64,000 nucleotides of DNA from Diplocarpon mali (Eukaryota > Ascomycota > Leotiomycetes > Helotiales > Drepanopezizaceae). Each line of letters begins with the position of its first letter. The first letter of the stretch is position 1. The DNA is taken from NCBI GenBank assembly GCA_024741835.1, contig JAENRP010000082.1:62001-126000 (forward strand), written 5' to 3'. The notes under the pieces were generated by a model that was not told where the DNA came from, ran no database searches, and saw only the letters and a list, made by a program, of their open reading frames with translations. The position numbers and the translations under genes were made by a program. Positions 11,136 to 22,509 of this stretch are shown one piece after another.

Positions 11136-12701
11136 CTTGGGGAGTCGCTCGAAAGTTGCATGTGCTTCTAGGCCCCGGAATATGTTAAGGACGAAAATAT
11201 GCTTACTTTCATTGCTGCCGCAGTGATGTGTTATTGCCAGTACTCAACATATGGGTATGCCGCGGACAATTGTTGTAAGATTTTGTTGTTATTCAGGTAA
11301 GCGATGAGGGTGAAGGTAGGACCCGCAAAGTAACATGATTGGATGGAAACATGTCAAAGATGGGTTAGCGTGTGAAGCCAGTTGTTATGAGAGCCATACG
11401 TAGCGCAGCTCTTGCCCTGTCTACTTAACACATGACTATTATACTACTGTGTTTCAAGTATATCTTGCAATACTTTGATTGTGGAAATCGGGTATCTTCA
11501 AAGAGATCTCGTCATGGCCTTTGGAATTTGGTAGATGACGCGAACAAGTCAATCTTCCGTAGGCACTTAATAGGCACAAACTCGACGCAGATTGGCTCTT
11601 TTAATAACTGAGCGTTGTGATTGTAATAAGGTTCAATAAATTAGATGGCATTCACCGTCCGATCGAATTCTTCCAAGTACGTATTCGTCTAGACTACAAT
11701 ACCGAGACTAATTCTTTGACTTGCCGATCTTGTGCTTAGTCCTTCTCCGCCAACATCCCATGTTTCGAATTTGCACGTATCGAGGCTAGACAGATCTTCA
11801 AGAAGAGAGAACGTCTTTGTTTGATGTTTTGAAAATGTTTCGAGGCCCCTGAGCTCTTCTAGCCATTCAAGCTAGTCGTACCTAGAGAATTATATCGCTT
11901 AGCCATCGACTCTGAAGCGAAGAGGGATCACGACCAATCGTTCACATTTTGGTTTGCTCTTAGCAACATCCCAAAACACTTTTACTCGTGCTAATCCTCC
12001 GCCACTGCACTCCAATGGTCACTTTTCCTGGAGATCAAATGCCCAGCAATCCCGACTTCTCGGTGCTTGCGCTTGGTGTTTCTGTCCGATCGTCCATGCA
12101 TCTGCAGCCACTCGTCTGGCCATCCCGAGTGAAACCCTACACGAGACTCATCAAAGTGGCTGTTCAGCAGGCAGCAGTCAAATTTTGATCTCTCCCAATC
12201 TATTGGCGCTTTTTGTGGAAATTTGGAGCGCGGTGTTATTGGAAGAGCACGCAACCATGCTTCTATTACAGCTAGGCCCTAAAGAAGGCCAAATCTGCTA
12301 CTCGAACTCGGGGGTCAAAGAATTCTGCGGCATACTTAATTGCTGCTATTCTTACCATTTGAATCACGCTTTCTTTCTTTCTTGCCATGTTTCTGGTCGC
12401 CGCTCTTTTTGCCTTTCTCTTTTCTCTTCTTTTGATTGTTATTATCGCTTAACAGGAAAGTCGCGATTTGCCAAGTACAATAGCAACTTCTCATGACAAT
12501 AACATCTGGTGGTATCCACAATCACAACAGCCCCTTATTCTTTGTTAAAGAATTGGAGTCAATGCTCGTAAAGTGTTGTGCCGTGACTCCATCCCGAGGA
12601 ACTTTCTCTGCCCTCGTATACTTTTAACCACTTTACAACTTCTTCGATTCTTCTACGACAACAGATCCTCTTCAAACTCCAAGTATCTCTGCCGGTCAAA
12701 G
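11136..12701. promoter_or_regulatory. Divergent intergenic region, amidase / GH16 glucanase
   Basis: About 1.6 kb between two divergent starts, so it contains both promoters and 5' UTRs. A 180-codon open frame at 11954-12496 (+) starts at TTG, shows no family and lies just upstream of the glucanase start; I regard it as leader or chance. Pyrimidine-rich tracts (around 12370-12440) precede the glucanase start, as is common upstream of fungal transcription starts. Confidence 0.5.
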
Positions 12702-13706
12702 ATGCATCTTCCACTCACTATCATGCGTCTCGGCGTACCACTCCTTTGCGCCGTTGGACTCGCGAAAGCCGAGTACCTCATCGAGGATACTTACGATGCG
12801 ACCAACTTTTTCAGCGAGTTCAACTTCTTCTCAGGCAAAGATCCAACGCAGGGCTTCGTCGATTACTCATCCGCTTCAACGGCAAACAAGAGTAGTCTGG
12901 CTGGCTATGCTAATAATGGAGTCTTTCTCGGTGTCGACCACACAACAGTCAATCCTGCAGGTGGCCGGGCTTCAACTCGCGTCGAGTCCAAGAAAACATA
13001 CACCCGCGGTCTCTTTATTTCAGATATCGCCCATATGCCAGACTCTACATGTGGAGTTTGGCCAGCCCTATGGACAGTTGGTCAAAATTGGCCAGCGAAT
13101 GGAGAGATAGACATCATCGAGGGAGTCAATCAAGACAGGAATAACTCTGTGACGCTCCACACGGCACCAGGATGCAGCATGGAGAGCACAGGATCCATGA
13201 CTAGCTCCAAGCTGACATCTTCAGACTGTAACACGGATTCTGCCGGCACGGGGTGCGGCATGAAAAATGGCAATCAGAAAGGATTCGGAACCGGATTCAA
13301 CGCCATTGGAGGCGGTGTCTACGCCATGGAATGGACTTCTACGTCCATCAAAGTCTTCTTCTTTGCCCGCAGTGCCATTCCCGCAGATATCATGGCCGGA
13401 ACCCCAGACCCAAAGACCTGGGGCACGCCCGCTACAGCTTTTGGAGGCAACAAATGCACGATTGACAACAGCTTCAAGAATCACACGATCGTCGTCAACA
13501 CAACTTTCTGCGGGAAATGGGCTGGTCAGGTCTGGGGGACGGATGACACTTGCTCATCTCTGGCAGAGACCTGCGACGCCTACGTCGCTGCGAACCCCAA
13601 AGCATTCGAGACCACATTCTGGCAGATCAACTCGATCAAAGTATACCAGCCGAATATGGGCGCTAAGAAAAGGGACAGAGCATTTGCTGTACCATTCTCT
13701 GCCTAA
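12702..13706 (+). CDS. Secreted endo-1,3(4)-beta-glucanase, glycoside hydrolase family 16
   Basis: A single exon of 334 residues starting at ATG 12702; a second in-frame ATG at 12723 would also leave a working signal peptide. Residues 1-21 form a signal peptide ending in AKA, followed by EYLIEDTYD. The GH16 catalytic signature GEIDIIEG lies at about residues 134-141, giving the nucleophile and acid/base glutamates, and is preceded by GVWPALWTVG, typical of the fungal mixed-linkage glucanase subgroup. Several N-glycosylation sequons and paired cysteines fit a secreted enzyme. The chain stops about 35 residues after the last conserved strand, with no GPI-anchor tail or carbohydrate-binding module. 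It should cleave beta-1,3/1,4-glucans in the cell wall or in plant material. The divergent neighbour is the amidase; the next gene downstream on the same strand is prp4. Confidence 0.95.
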   Translation: MHLPLTIMRLGVPLLCAVGLAKAEYLIEDTYDATNFFSEFNFFSGKDPTQGFVDYSSASTANKSSLAGYANNGVFLGVDHTTVNPAGGRASTRVESKKTYTRGLFISDIAHMPDSTCGVWPALWTVGQNWPANGEIDIIEGVNQDRNNSVTLHTAPGCSMESTGSMTSSKLTSSDCNTDSAGTGCGMKNGNQKGFGTGFNAIGGGVYAMEWTSTSIKVFFFARSAIPADIMAGTPDPKTWGTPATAFGGNKCTIDNSFKNHTIVVNTTFCGKWAGQVWGTDDTCSSLAETCDAYVAANPKAFETTFWQINSIKVYQPNMGAKKRDRAFAVPFSA

Positions 13707-14248
13707 AGACTTGCGCAGAGTTCGTTTCCTGGCATATATTTCGGTTTCGTTTCTTGGCTCTGGTTACTATATTTGACATGGATTTGGGTGGATAGCGATG
13801 GAGTTTAGATGGCTTTTCTGTAGAGCTGGTGCATGGTATTCAGTACATAGTTAATAATGTGGAAAAGAGGTATCCACGAGCTCAGCAACTACCTGGTACA
13901 GGTTCACAATTAGAATACATATCACGTGATATAAGATCTAGGATTTGACATATTGCCTCCGTTCCCATTCGACCTATGAGACAATACGAATAATCCTACT
14001 ACTAGTGATCAGTATGTAGACTCAATATAGTTCCTAGTTTTTCAGCTTGCGAACCTTGGGTTATACCTACGTACTTCGCACTTGAGAATGTTTAAGCGAG
14101 CCGCGAAACCTCCATCACTTATCGCGTCGCGAAGGCGGCATCATTCTTTCTCGCTTTAACCACAACGACCAATCCCCCAATATAACTCCCCTAGATTTCG
14201 CGCCCATCTCTCTTAATCTCTTGTCCAGCTCGAGTGCAGCCCGGAACC
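13707..14248. other. Intergenic between same-strand genes
   Basis: This holds the 3' UTR of the glucanase gene and the promoter of prp4. I see no gene-like frame. Confidence 0.5.
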
Positions 14249-15967
14249 ATGCATCCCTCACGAATGGCTTACGTAGAGGAGGCGGAGCCCGAGGTAAGGC
14301 AACCCCACCATATCCTTCCTCACAAGCTCCAAAATGGTATTCATATGATCGCAGAGGTGCCTTCGCATTCGCAAATAGAAAACTAGTAGCTGATGGATCT
14401 GGTGCAACTTCCAGGACACCGGAATCGATCTGGCAAACGTCCGTAAGTACATTCTGCCCCGGCCCTTCAGGTACACCGTGCTAAGTGTACCCCGAAAGCT
14501 CTCGACAATGACTATGATATTCCCTCAGCAGGCCCAGGCCTCGCCCCCGAGCGCGCGTCGGCTTTTCAGTCGCAGATGGATCGGAGGAAAAAAGCCGCTG
14601 CTATTGCGGTACCGACGGACGATAAAAGAGTGAGAGAGCGTCTGCGACTGCTGGGCGAACCGGTCACGGAGTTCGGAGAAGGCCCTGGGGACCGCAGAGA
14701 TCGACTGAGAGGATTACTTGCTCAAGAAGGCACAGAGCAAGATGGCGAGGGAGATTCGAGGATGGTGGACGCTGGAGAAGGGGAGGACGATGCGCCGGAT
14801 GAGGAGTTTTATACCAAGGGGGCTCCGGAGCTGGTCGAGGCACGAAAAATGATTGCGAGATATTCGCTACCCAGGGCCAAAAGTAGGATTGCGAGTCAAA
14901 AATCCGAGTCTACAATTCCGCTACGGATACACGTCAAATTCAGGAAAGAGATCAAGGCAAAGTTGGAGGGATTCGAACTACAGGGTAGTCAAACCGCAGG
15001 CGATAGACCCGTCAGTATGACGCGGTTCGCGCCGAATGGAGAGATAATTGCTGCGGGAAACTGGGGAGGTAGTATCAAGCTGCTAAACGTTCCAGACTTG
15101 AAGGAAATCAAGACTTTGAGAGGGCATACGGATCGAATTGGCGGCATATCTTGGTTTCCCGATGCAACAATGCCAGGCTCAACGGTTTCGGAGAATTCTG
15201 TCAATCTCGCGTCAGGCGGTGGCGATGGTAAAGTCCACCTTTGGTCTATGACTCAAGATACTCCCATTTCAACGCTGGAGGGTCACAACCAGCGTGTCTG
15301 CCGAGTTGAGTTTCATCCCTCGGGAAAATATCTCGCTTCGGCATCAGAAGATACCACCTGGCGCCTCTGGGATGTCGAGACAACGACAGAAATACTTCTC
15401 CAAGAAGGTCATTCTAGGGGCGTATTTGCTCTCGCCTTCAATACAGACGGCTCTCTTCTAGCCAGTGCCGGTACCGATAGCATTGGCCGAATCTGGGATT
15501 TACGGACGGGACGAACAGTCATGATTCTGGAAGGCCACATCAAGCCTATCTACGCCCTGGACTGGGGTGTGGACGGCCATCGCGTTCTCTCCGGCTCAGA
15601 GGATGGCTGGATCAAGTGCTGGGACGTCCGAAAGGTGCAGCCTTCTGGTGGAATCGGTGCTCACAGAATGGTTTCAGACCTGAGATGGTATAAAGGCATG
15701 GATGACCCTGCTCGAGGATTCGTTCCGGAGACCGATGACCAGGGAGCGAGGAGACCAAAGAAATCCGGTACATTCTTTGTGTCCAGTGGATTCGACAAAA
15801 CAGTCAAGATCTTTTCGGCCGATGACTGGTCTCAGGTGCAGATCCTGACAGGCCATACAGGAAACGTCCACAGTGTAGATGTCACTAAGGATGCGAAATG
15901 GATCGTCAGTGGTGGCTATGATCGAACTGTTAAGCTTTGGGGACGTAACGATGGCGAGGGAATGTAA
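14249..15967 (+). CDS. prp4: U4/U6 snRNP-associated splicing factor Prp4 (WD40 protein)
   Basis: The main exon 14570-15967 is secure. After a TTTTCAG acceptor it encodes a PRP4/SFM motif (VRERLRLLGEPVTEFG, RRDRLRGLL), a helical linker and seven WD40 repeats (for example GHTDRIGGISWFP, GHNQRVCRVEFHPSG, GHSRGVFALAF, GHTGNVHSVDV) ending about ten residues before the stop. Prp4 binds Prp3 in the U4/U6 di-snRNP and is essential for tri-snRNP assembly in the nucleus. The N-terminal exons are less clear. Translation should start at ATG 14249 (MHPSRMAYVEEAEPE). A second exon ends at 14442 before a GTAAGT donor and encodes ADGSGATSRTPESIWQTS. The obvious GTAAGG donor at 14294 does not give a phase-compatible join; exons 14249-14336, 14387-14442 and 14570-15967 (513 residues) do, using a GTATTC donor. 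Gene identity is high; the first 50 residues are tentative. Confidence 0.9.
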
Positions 15968-16726
15968 GATTCGCGTTGGCACATTTCTGGCGTTTAAGGA
16001 AACCGAAAGCCAGCCATATGTAAAAATTTGACACGATACCCAAGGAGATAAGCTGTCCCGCGTTGCGAATGTATTATTTGTTCCCTCCTGTCTCTGGGTC
16101 TTCACGTGTCATTAAAAAGCCAAGATCGGATCTCTGTACAATCGCAGCTGAGATGGACCGGTATACATATGGCGGACGTACTATTTATGTCTTTGCGATC
16201 TTGCGTTTGTAGCACTATGCCAGCTGCTCCTCAATATTTACGAGACGAGATCGATTACATGGCACGGGGTGGCGCCTGAGAGTCTGCGAGTATTGTCATC
16301 CTTCTACCGCTGAGTGGTAGATGCATGGCGATCGTTGGCAACACAGCTCACAAATTTGTAAGGCAATTTAAAGAGCAGGCGACTGCGGCTGGTCTCGCTA
16401 TCACCACTTCGATTCAAAAGCGGCCGGGGATTGTTTCATGGCAAGTCGGCTTCATCGGCTCCGTCAGGCGCGCCGAGAATCTCAGCACTGGATTGAAGGG
16501 GAATGTAGTGCAATGATGGGACTACAGTAAGCTTGAGGAATGAATATATATTGTTAAGCGATACGAGCTACGCCTTGCCCCTTTTCATCAATCGACTTCT
16601 AAGCTGTGGGTCTTGACAGCAGACGCTTTACCGTATTTCTAAGCCTGCTTTCACCAGGCTTCTACGGACTACATAACTCTAAGCTTGATTCATCCCAGAG
16701 ATTTATTTGCCAATCCTCACGTCTGA
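15968..16726. other. Intergenic downstream of prp4
   Basis: This holds the 3' UTR of prp4 and then sequence with only short frames (one of 63 codons at 16325-16516) without recognisable features. It may include further decayed parts of the gene relic that becomes readable from 16727. Confidence 0.4.
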
Positions 16727-17317
16727 GATCTTGGATATACTGTACAGGATGGCAACTTCAAAGACCCTTACATTCTCTTTTTCGATCATCAATTGGGCTC
16801 TTTCACTAAGCCAGTTTATGATGAAGTTGAGCTGAGTCGACTTTGATACCGATATTTGTAACCTTTTTATTGATCGAGTCAACAAAGACACCGCAGCGGT
16901 TGAAGTGCTCAAGAAGCTAACCACTTTGTACGCCTTAGACAGTCCAGGCGAGCAAGACGAGCTATAGACGCCTTGACTACAACAAAATGGCTGTTGTCGA
17001 CTTTGGAAAGCTTATAGTTTGCCGAAAACTCTAGATTGACACCCAGATGAAAACTCCGCTGGGTCATGGGCGATTGAGAGCTATTATGAGTCGTTAGAAG
17101 GCACTACATTATTTCCACCAGATATTAAACCAGGTTATCACTACAATAGAGGCTCTACTGGGCTAGTAGAATGGGTATCTATCATTCTACTAAGACTGTG
17201 CATGAAATGAAAGATTCATTCGATGGCCATAATAAACCCAAAGCTTGGTATGCTGTGGAAATGGTATGCAATCAACCCCAATCTCCTGAAAGGTGTACAT
17301 TAACTTATTTATTGCAG
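16727..17317 (+). pseudogene. Frame-broken relic of a protein-coding gene, family not recognised
   Basis: Four consecutive blocks on the plus strand read like real protein but lie in shifting frames with stops between them. Block 1 (16727-16843) contains VQDGNFKDPYILFFDHQ. Block 2 (16836-16964) contains CNLFIDRVNKDTAAVEVLKK. Block 3 (17040-17207, same frame as block 2 but after several stops) contains WAIESYYESLEGTTLFPPDI. Block 4 (about 17150-17317) contains HSTKTVHEMKDSFDG. Residue composition is normal for a folded protein, unlike the chance frames nearby, and no set of good splice sites joins the blocks. I read this as a gene decayed by small indels and point changes. I cannot name the family. 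An unusual multi-intron gene is the alternative. Confidence 0.5.
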
Positions 17318-17482
17318 TAGTCCCATCTACATCTTATCACTTTGGAGGACAGACGATAGGATCTGACCACCTATACCCTCTGATGTATCCGCCTGCGTTA
17401 ATTTCTCCTTAGCACCTTTTGCAGACATCGCAGATGACTTCAACCATCAACTTGTCACCCGCATACAGTTTGCAGCAGATTT

Positions 17483-18526
17483 TTAAACATGTTGGGACTG
17501 GCCAGATGTTAAAGGAGGCGGGTGATCCGGAGGCGTTGCAAGCTGTGATAATTGTCTGACTTCTTTAAGGATATTTGAGACTGCCGAAGTCCTATCGTTA
17601 TCACCACGCCGAACTCTTGTTTGCCCGCGTTTATTAACAGGGTCTTGCGTATTGATCTGAATGAGTGCTGGGAAACGCACAACCACGACCGCCTTCCCTT
17701 CTTTTTCAAATGCTTGATTGCTATGTTGCTGCTTCCAATTTTTACTGCGCTTGTCTTGAGCTTTAAGGTCACGCCGAGAAGCATGCCAATCAAACTTCCA
17801 CCGAGATGCCGATGCCAATATCATCTCGCCGACGATCGCAGTCTTTTCAATAATACCTCGCAGACTTGTCAGTCTTTCAGTATCCTTTTTTACAGGATCG
17901 TGGAAGTTCAGCAGAATGTCGTTCATTGCCTTGAGGAGTCGGTCGATTCGCGTGTTTTGATGCCTTGTCGGACGCTTCTCTACATGCGGCAACAGATGAG
18001 CTGTTACTGCTCGCCATTGGGCAAAGGAAACCTCTTCTTCTGGATGTCTATCAACATGGTGGGCACTCATAACAGAGACGAACTTACCTAAAGCCAGCTT
18101 CACTTCTGGGTCTCCAAAGCCAAATTCTTGAATGCAACTGATGGCGCCAGGCGACAAGAGTGTGGTCGATTTTCGGCTGAAGAACCCGATATTCTTTATC
18201 ACCATATGCGAGACGAAGCAGCTCAGAGCCGATTGCCTGGTTCTGATATCGCATAGCAGGTGCGAGAACTCAGTAATCGTCAAGTTTGGATATTTGTCTT
18301 TATCTTTAAGCAGAATTGTCTCAATCTCTTGCGGAGCTTGCAGGGCCTGTCGATCGTGATAATAACCCCGACAATGGTCTGTAACTGCCAGTTGAAGTGC
18401 CCCAACCTCCTGGCTAATCCTTTCATCGTCTGGTGCACCATCTCTATAGTCTTCAAATGTAAAGATTACACTTTTTGTCTTGCTGGATCGCTGCAGATGC
18501 TTTGGGGTCGATGTAGAGCTTCCCAT
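17483..18526 (-). CDS. Uncharacterised fungal protein, 347 residues
   Basis: A single open frame from ATG 18526 (MGSSTSTPKHLQRSSKT) to a TAA at 17483. The first ~25 residues are basic and Ser-rich, starting with a Met-Gly-Ser that could suit N-myristoylation (MGSSTS, inference). The rest is predicted mostly helical and contains LQLAVTDHCRGYYHD near residue 45, a Trp-containing WRAVTAHLLPHV segment around residue 180 and a RWKFDW motif around residue 245. The last ~80 residues are Lys/Arg- and then Pro-rich. I have the impression that proteins of this build, ending their conserved part in W-x-F-D-W, recur across filamentous ascomycetes without an assigned domain. No membrane segment or signal peptide is visible. 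A near-consensus intron (GTAAGTTCG...GATAG, 40 bp, about 18051-18090) is present, but its removal would shift the frame to an early stop, so I keep one exon. Confidence 0.7.
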   Translation of the reverse strand: MGSSTSTPKHLQRSSKTKSVIFTFEDYRDGAPDDERISQEVGALQLAVTDHCRGYYHDRQALQAPQEIETILLKDKDKYPNLTITEFSHLLCDIRTRQSALSCFVSHMVIKNIGFFSRKSTTLLSPGAISCIQEFGFGDPEVKLALGKFVSVMSAHHVDRHPEEEVSFAQWRAVTAHLLPHVEKRPTRHQNTRIDRLLKAMNDILLNFHDPVKKDTERLTSLRGIIEKTAIVGEMILASASRWKFDWHASRRDLKAQDKRSKNWKQQHSNQAFEKEGKAVVVVRFPALIQINTQDPVNKRGQTRVRRGDNDRTSAVSNILKEVRQLSQLATPPDHPPPLTSGQSQHV

Positions 18527-21500
18527 CGCGAAAGTATCAAGCGAGCTTTCTGCGGCCTCTTCTCCGGCCTTGACGCCCCAATAGCCACAAGGCGAGCTTC
18601 TTTCAAGCTTGGTCGGTTCTTGACTCTAGTAGGTCTTGAGTTTTTGCTGAGATAAGGTCAGCTTTCCCTAGCCTCGTTGTTCTCACGCCCGAGTAACACT
18701 TCGGGTAGCCATGCTTGTAGGTGGCTTGCAGCAAAGTTGCAGGTGACTCATAAATATGCGAGCAATCTTTATGTGACCTGATCGTCTGTCTATGATACAT
18801 ATTTAATTTAAATTTTATTCTCGCTTCAAACTAACATTTGGGGCTTGAATTTTCCAAGCCCTGTGGAAGTAGACAACACTATTTTGTCGGCTTTTGGATG
18901 TCCGTATGTCAAATTTCGAAATTGGCTCTTATGCACTGCGGAAAATTTGACTCTTCTACTCCTGAAACCTGGATGCCTTCATTTACTAGATCCCTGCTAT
19001 TACATACCGTGCATAGCCCAAGAGCCATGCGCTTTGCTGTGGCAGACACCTGAGCTTATCTAACACAGCACGCTAGAATGCTATTGTGCTTCTGACAGTG
19101 TCAATCATTACGAGGGACTAGAGCAGAAGTTGTCTTCACACTCACTCTCTGCTTACATTATCTCCGAAACGTTCTGCCAGCCAAAAGTGCATTGTGTTAC
19201 CCTGCCATCACCGACGGCCTTTCCAAATCCCGACCACTTGGTGATTGGCATTGATATATCGGACTAAAAACGATATGCGGTTCTTCATCACCTTGGCAGG
19301 TTTAAGCTTTGGACTGCCAAAGTTACCATGTGTATTGCATACTCTCTGAACTGACAGCCTCTCGAGATAATCCATGGTTGGTCTGGGAGACCCGATCGAT
19401 TGCCGACAGCCCGAAATAACAAGGCTATACACACTACCTTAAAGAAAGCATCGATATTCATGGAGGTTGTCGGCTCCGCTATAGGCGCAGCGCGTGTAAT
19501 CACCCGAACGCCTAGATGCTCACCTGATTCTCGAATGAAGTTAAATCTAGGTTCAATGTGAGAAACCGAAGCATGAATGCGCTTATGTGAAGAGTGTGAG
19601 CAGATTTAGGATCACATCTTTGGAGCCTAACCAGTATTGACGCCTCTGTGTGAGTGGGAGAGATGTGTGGAATTTGATAGAGGATTGTGAGATGTAGGGA
19701 GATCCCACACCGAACTTCGACTTTCTGCCCCTAAATGTGAATGCTTCGTCTCTCGAAGCCAAATAATTGTGAACCAATACTTCTATATCTAATCACTCCT
19801 TGATCAGCTTAACCCTAGCAAGCTGGATGAGTACCCAAAATGAGACTAGCCAGAGCGCCAGGAAGCAGTCCGGAGCTAGTAATTTCGGTCTTCTGTGCGT
19901 TGTATCTCGCAGATCGGACAGACCTGGCCAGAAGCCTCAAAGCAACAAACGCGACAGCAAATATGACGAAGACGATGCTATGTGTGTGCGTCCCCGCGCG
20001 CTTGTGCGAGATCTGGTGAGGCAGCGAATTGGAGTGAAGTATTGAACGTAGAGATGCCAGAAAGTCCAAGATTGATAGTGTCCTTTTTTCACTCGTATAC
20101 AGTCATCCCAAACTGATATTGACATGAGCGCGATTCTACACCAAACTAAAACATAGCCTCTTTACTTGAGCGCTGCCAAGTTTCATGAAGAAGTTTGAAT
20201 TGTAAGGTTTCTTGAAAGCGTCTTCATATTTATATGTTATATAAGACCGACCTAGATTTTGAATGGCTATGGAAGCACCTGATGCTGAGTAAAGAAACAC
20301 GGCCTTTACAGTACATTTCAGCAAGGAAGTTTCTCCGTGGGAAAATGTATAAGAGGCTATGTTTCGGCGTAAGAACGGCGATAGGTTATATTCATCTGGC
20401 TAGGACTGTACTAGTGTAAACACGACTTGACTGTTCGTGCACTGATCAAGATGGAATGTTGTAATGTAGTTTGGGGAATCATAATCGCTGGGCTTGAAAA
20501 GGTAGCTTAAGCTTCACGAGCTCTTGTCTTGTCTACAAAAGGGTGCTCTTGTGCCTATCTATCCAAGAGAACTCTGTGGACTTCCGCCGTGTAGCCGCCA
20601 TGTTCAACACCACGTACCAGTGCTCAACTCAGGACGGCGCATCTTCCAGACTGCGTGCCGCTGGGAATGTCTTCCTTGTCGTAGCTCATCCATCACTCCG
20701 ACTTGCGCTTTAGTAACCCGACAGGTATGGAGCAAGAGACGACACAGGACATGAACCAATCACTCAATGATACTATTACTGTCCCACGCCTCACAGGCCG
20801 TAATGGTCTCTCCGCGAAGTATGGCAGGAAAGAGGTCGAGGGAAATCAGCAGATAGGACCGTGCTCTAAAGATCAACAAGGAGATAGGTGTGGATTTGAT
20901 TGAAGAATTACGTACTCCCGTTTCGCAGGCTAGATAAACATCATATGAAAGTATGATTTAACCTTGCAAACCTACAAAAACCCCCTCTGCGAATAATGCC
21001 CACGTAGTGCTTGTTGCGCCTGTGACGAAGTTGCAGCTGTATTTGCTGCCGCGAATGTAAAATAGATGCGATGTAGCAAGAGCAATATAGAGGAATACTT
21101 AGAAACAGACTATGATTGTAATCTGCTGCCTATTGCAGCTGGCATTTTTCTGTAGCTAAGTAGAGGCTTGCGCTAAGAGTTAAACTTCGTTTTTTGGTGA
21201 AGCCATAATGCCTCTTATCTTTATCAAGAGAAAAAAGCGCTGGCTTTACTTGGAGTACAGAGATGTCGTAAAGCTCGTTTCGATTAGTACTTAGCGGGCC
21301 TACCTTTCCACACTACCTACCCACAAGCCGAGGCTTTCCCGAACATGAAACTAAAAAGCTTAGTCTCCACGTCCCCTCCCACAATCTAATGTACCTCTGT
21401 ACGGCTAATGGGATGGTCCCGATCCAAGTCCGGCGGATCCGATCCGCAGAGGCCGTCGCGTCGGAGGGGTAAGGCGGTACATATAATGGTGATACGCCTC

Positions 21501-21636
21501 CTGCCCAACGGAACCCGTACGTCTCCCATCTCCTGTTTACACACCCACACCGACCCCTTTTTTTAAGCGAGAGTCCCCGGATACCTTGCCACCGACCTAG
21601 CTACACACTTACCCACCCCACCTACACATATACAGC
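18527..21636. other. 3.1 kb gene-poor region
   Basis: No frame here supports a confident gene. Short frames on both strands (for example 18845-19063 +, 19208-19432 -, 19815-20069 -) have coding-like stretches but no starts, introns or families I can defend. The minus-strand frame at 19815-20069 has one hydrophobic helix followed by a basic run, loosely like the first helix of a fungal rhodopsin-type membrane protein, but begins at TTG and leads nowhere. The last ~300 bp (21300-21636) become GC- and pyrimidine-rich and include TACATATAATGG near 21479, a TATA-like element about 155 bp upstream of the hydrolase start. Confidence 0.45.
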
Positions 21637-22509
21637 ATGGCCTCATCAAAACCAGCAATCGTCATTGCCCCCGGCGCATGGCAGAAACCCGCCGGCTTCT
21701 CCAGCTTCGCAAGCCAGCTCCAGCACGCCGGCTACGCCACCGAAGTAGTCTCCTACCCGTCCGTCGGTGGCACCGAGACGCCCCTCCCAGGGCTCGCCGA
21801 GGACGTGGCCGCGACGCGCGCCGTGCTCACCAAGTTGCTCGAGGGCGGGGGCGAGGTCGAGATCCTGCTGCTGTGCCACTCGTACGGCGGCGTCGTCGGC
21901 TCGTGCGCCGTCGAGGGCTTCAGCGTCGTAGAGAGAGAGAGGAGGGGGGAGAAGGGCGGCGTACGCCTGGTGGTATACATGACGGCGTTTATGATTCCGA
22001 AGGGGAGGAGCTTGCTCGATATGCTGGGCGGGCAGCCTCTGCCGTGGATGAACGTGCAGGTAAATCTGCTTCCCCATCTCCCCTCAGTCCCCTCCCTACC
22101 TTGATGCTTGAGTTCTCCCCTCCGAGAGATCCCCTGCGAGATGAGGTTCGCGTGATGTTGACGAGCGGGTCAGGGAGACAAGACCACCGCCGTAGCCAGT
22201 CTCCTGCCCCAGGTGGCGTTCAACGACCTCCCCGCCGAGCAAGCCGAGCAGTTCGCCCAGGACGTCACGCACAGCTCGTCCGTCGTCTTTGCCACCCCGT
22301 CGACCTTCGAGCCGTGGGCCAACGGGATCAGATGCGCGTACATCTTCTGCACCGAGGACCGGGCGCTGCCGTACCCGAGTCAGCAGCAGATGGCCGCTCA
22401 GCTGGGGCCCGAGCCGGTGACGTGGACTTTGAAAGCTGGTCACTGCCCTTTCCTGAGCGTCCCAGAGCAACTGGTTGAGGTCTCCTTGAAAGCGGTAGAG
22501 GTCAGATAG
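21637..22509 (+). CDS. Alpha/beta-hydrolase fold protein
   Basis: Two exons, 21637-22059 and 22174-22509, separated by a 114 bp intron (GTAAATC...GGGTCAG), give 252 residues from ATG 21637 (MASSKPAIVIAPGAW). The fold's catalytic set is visible: the oxyanion region APGAWQKPAGFSSF at residues 10-23, the nucleophile elbow CHSYGG at about residues 86-91, a candidate acid in FCTEDRALPYP, and the terminal histidine in AGHCPFLSVPE near residue 236. There is no signal peptide or membrane helix, so it is probably cytosolic. The size and the GHSxGG-type elbow fit the small AB-hydrolase group common near fungal secondary-metabolism genes and in xenobiotic hydrolysis; no substrate can be assigned. The gene is markedly GC-rich compared with the AT-richer sequence on its left. 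Confidence 0.87.

Noticed and set aside
11954..12496. 180-codon frame upstream of the GH16 gene
   Set aside because: Starts at TTG, contains no domain, and lies in the probable promoter/leader of the glucanase gene.
14960..14985. GGATTCGAACT, similar to a tRNA T-loop on the reverse strand
   Set aside because: It is inside Prp4 coding sequence and no acceptor stem or other arms can be formed. No tRNA or 5S rRNA gene was found elsewhere.
18051..18090. Near-consensus 40 bp intron in the uncharacterised minus-strand gene
   Set aside because: Its removal shifts the frame to a stop within about 15 codons, whereas the unspliced frame continues through conserved-looking sequence; it is also shorter than other introns here.
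19815..20069. Minus-strand frame with one hydrophobic helix resembling the first helix of fungal rhodopsin-like proteins
   Set aside because: Begins at TTG, and the following 600 bp do not encode the remaining helices in any frame.
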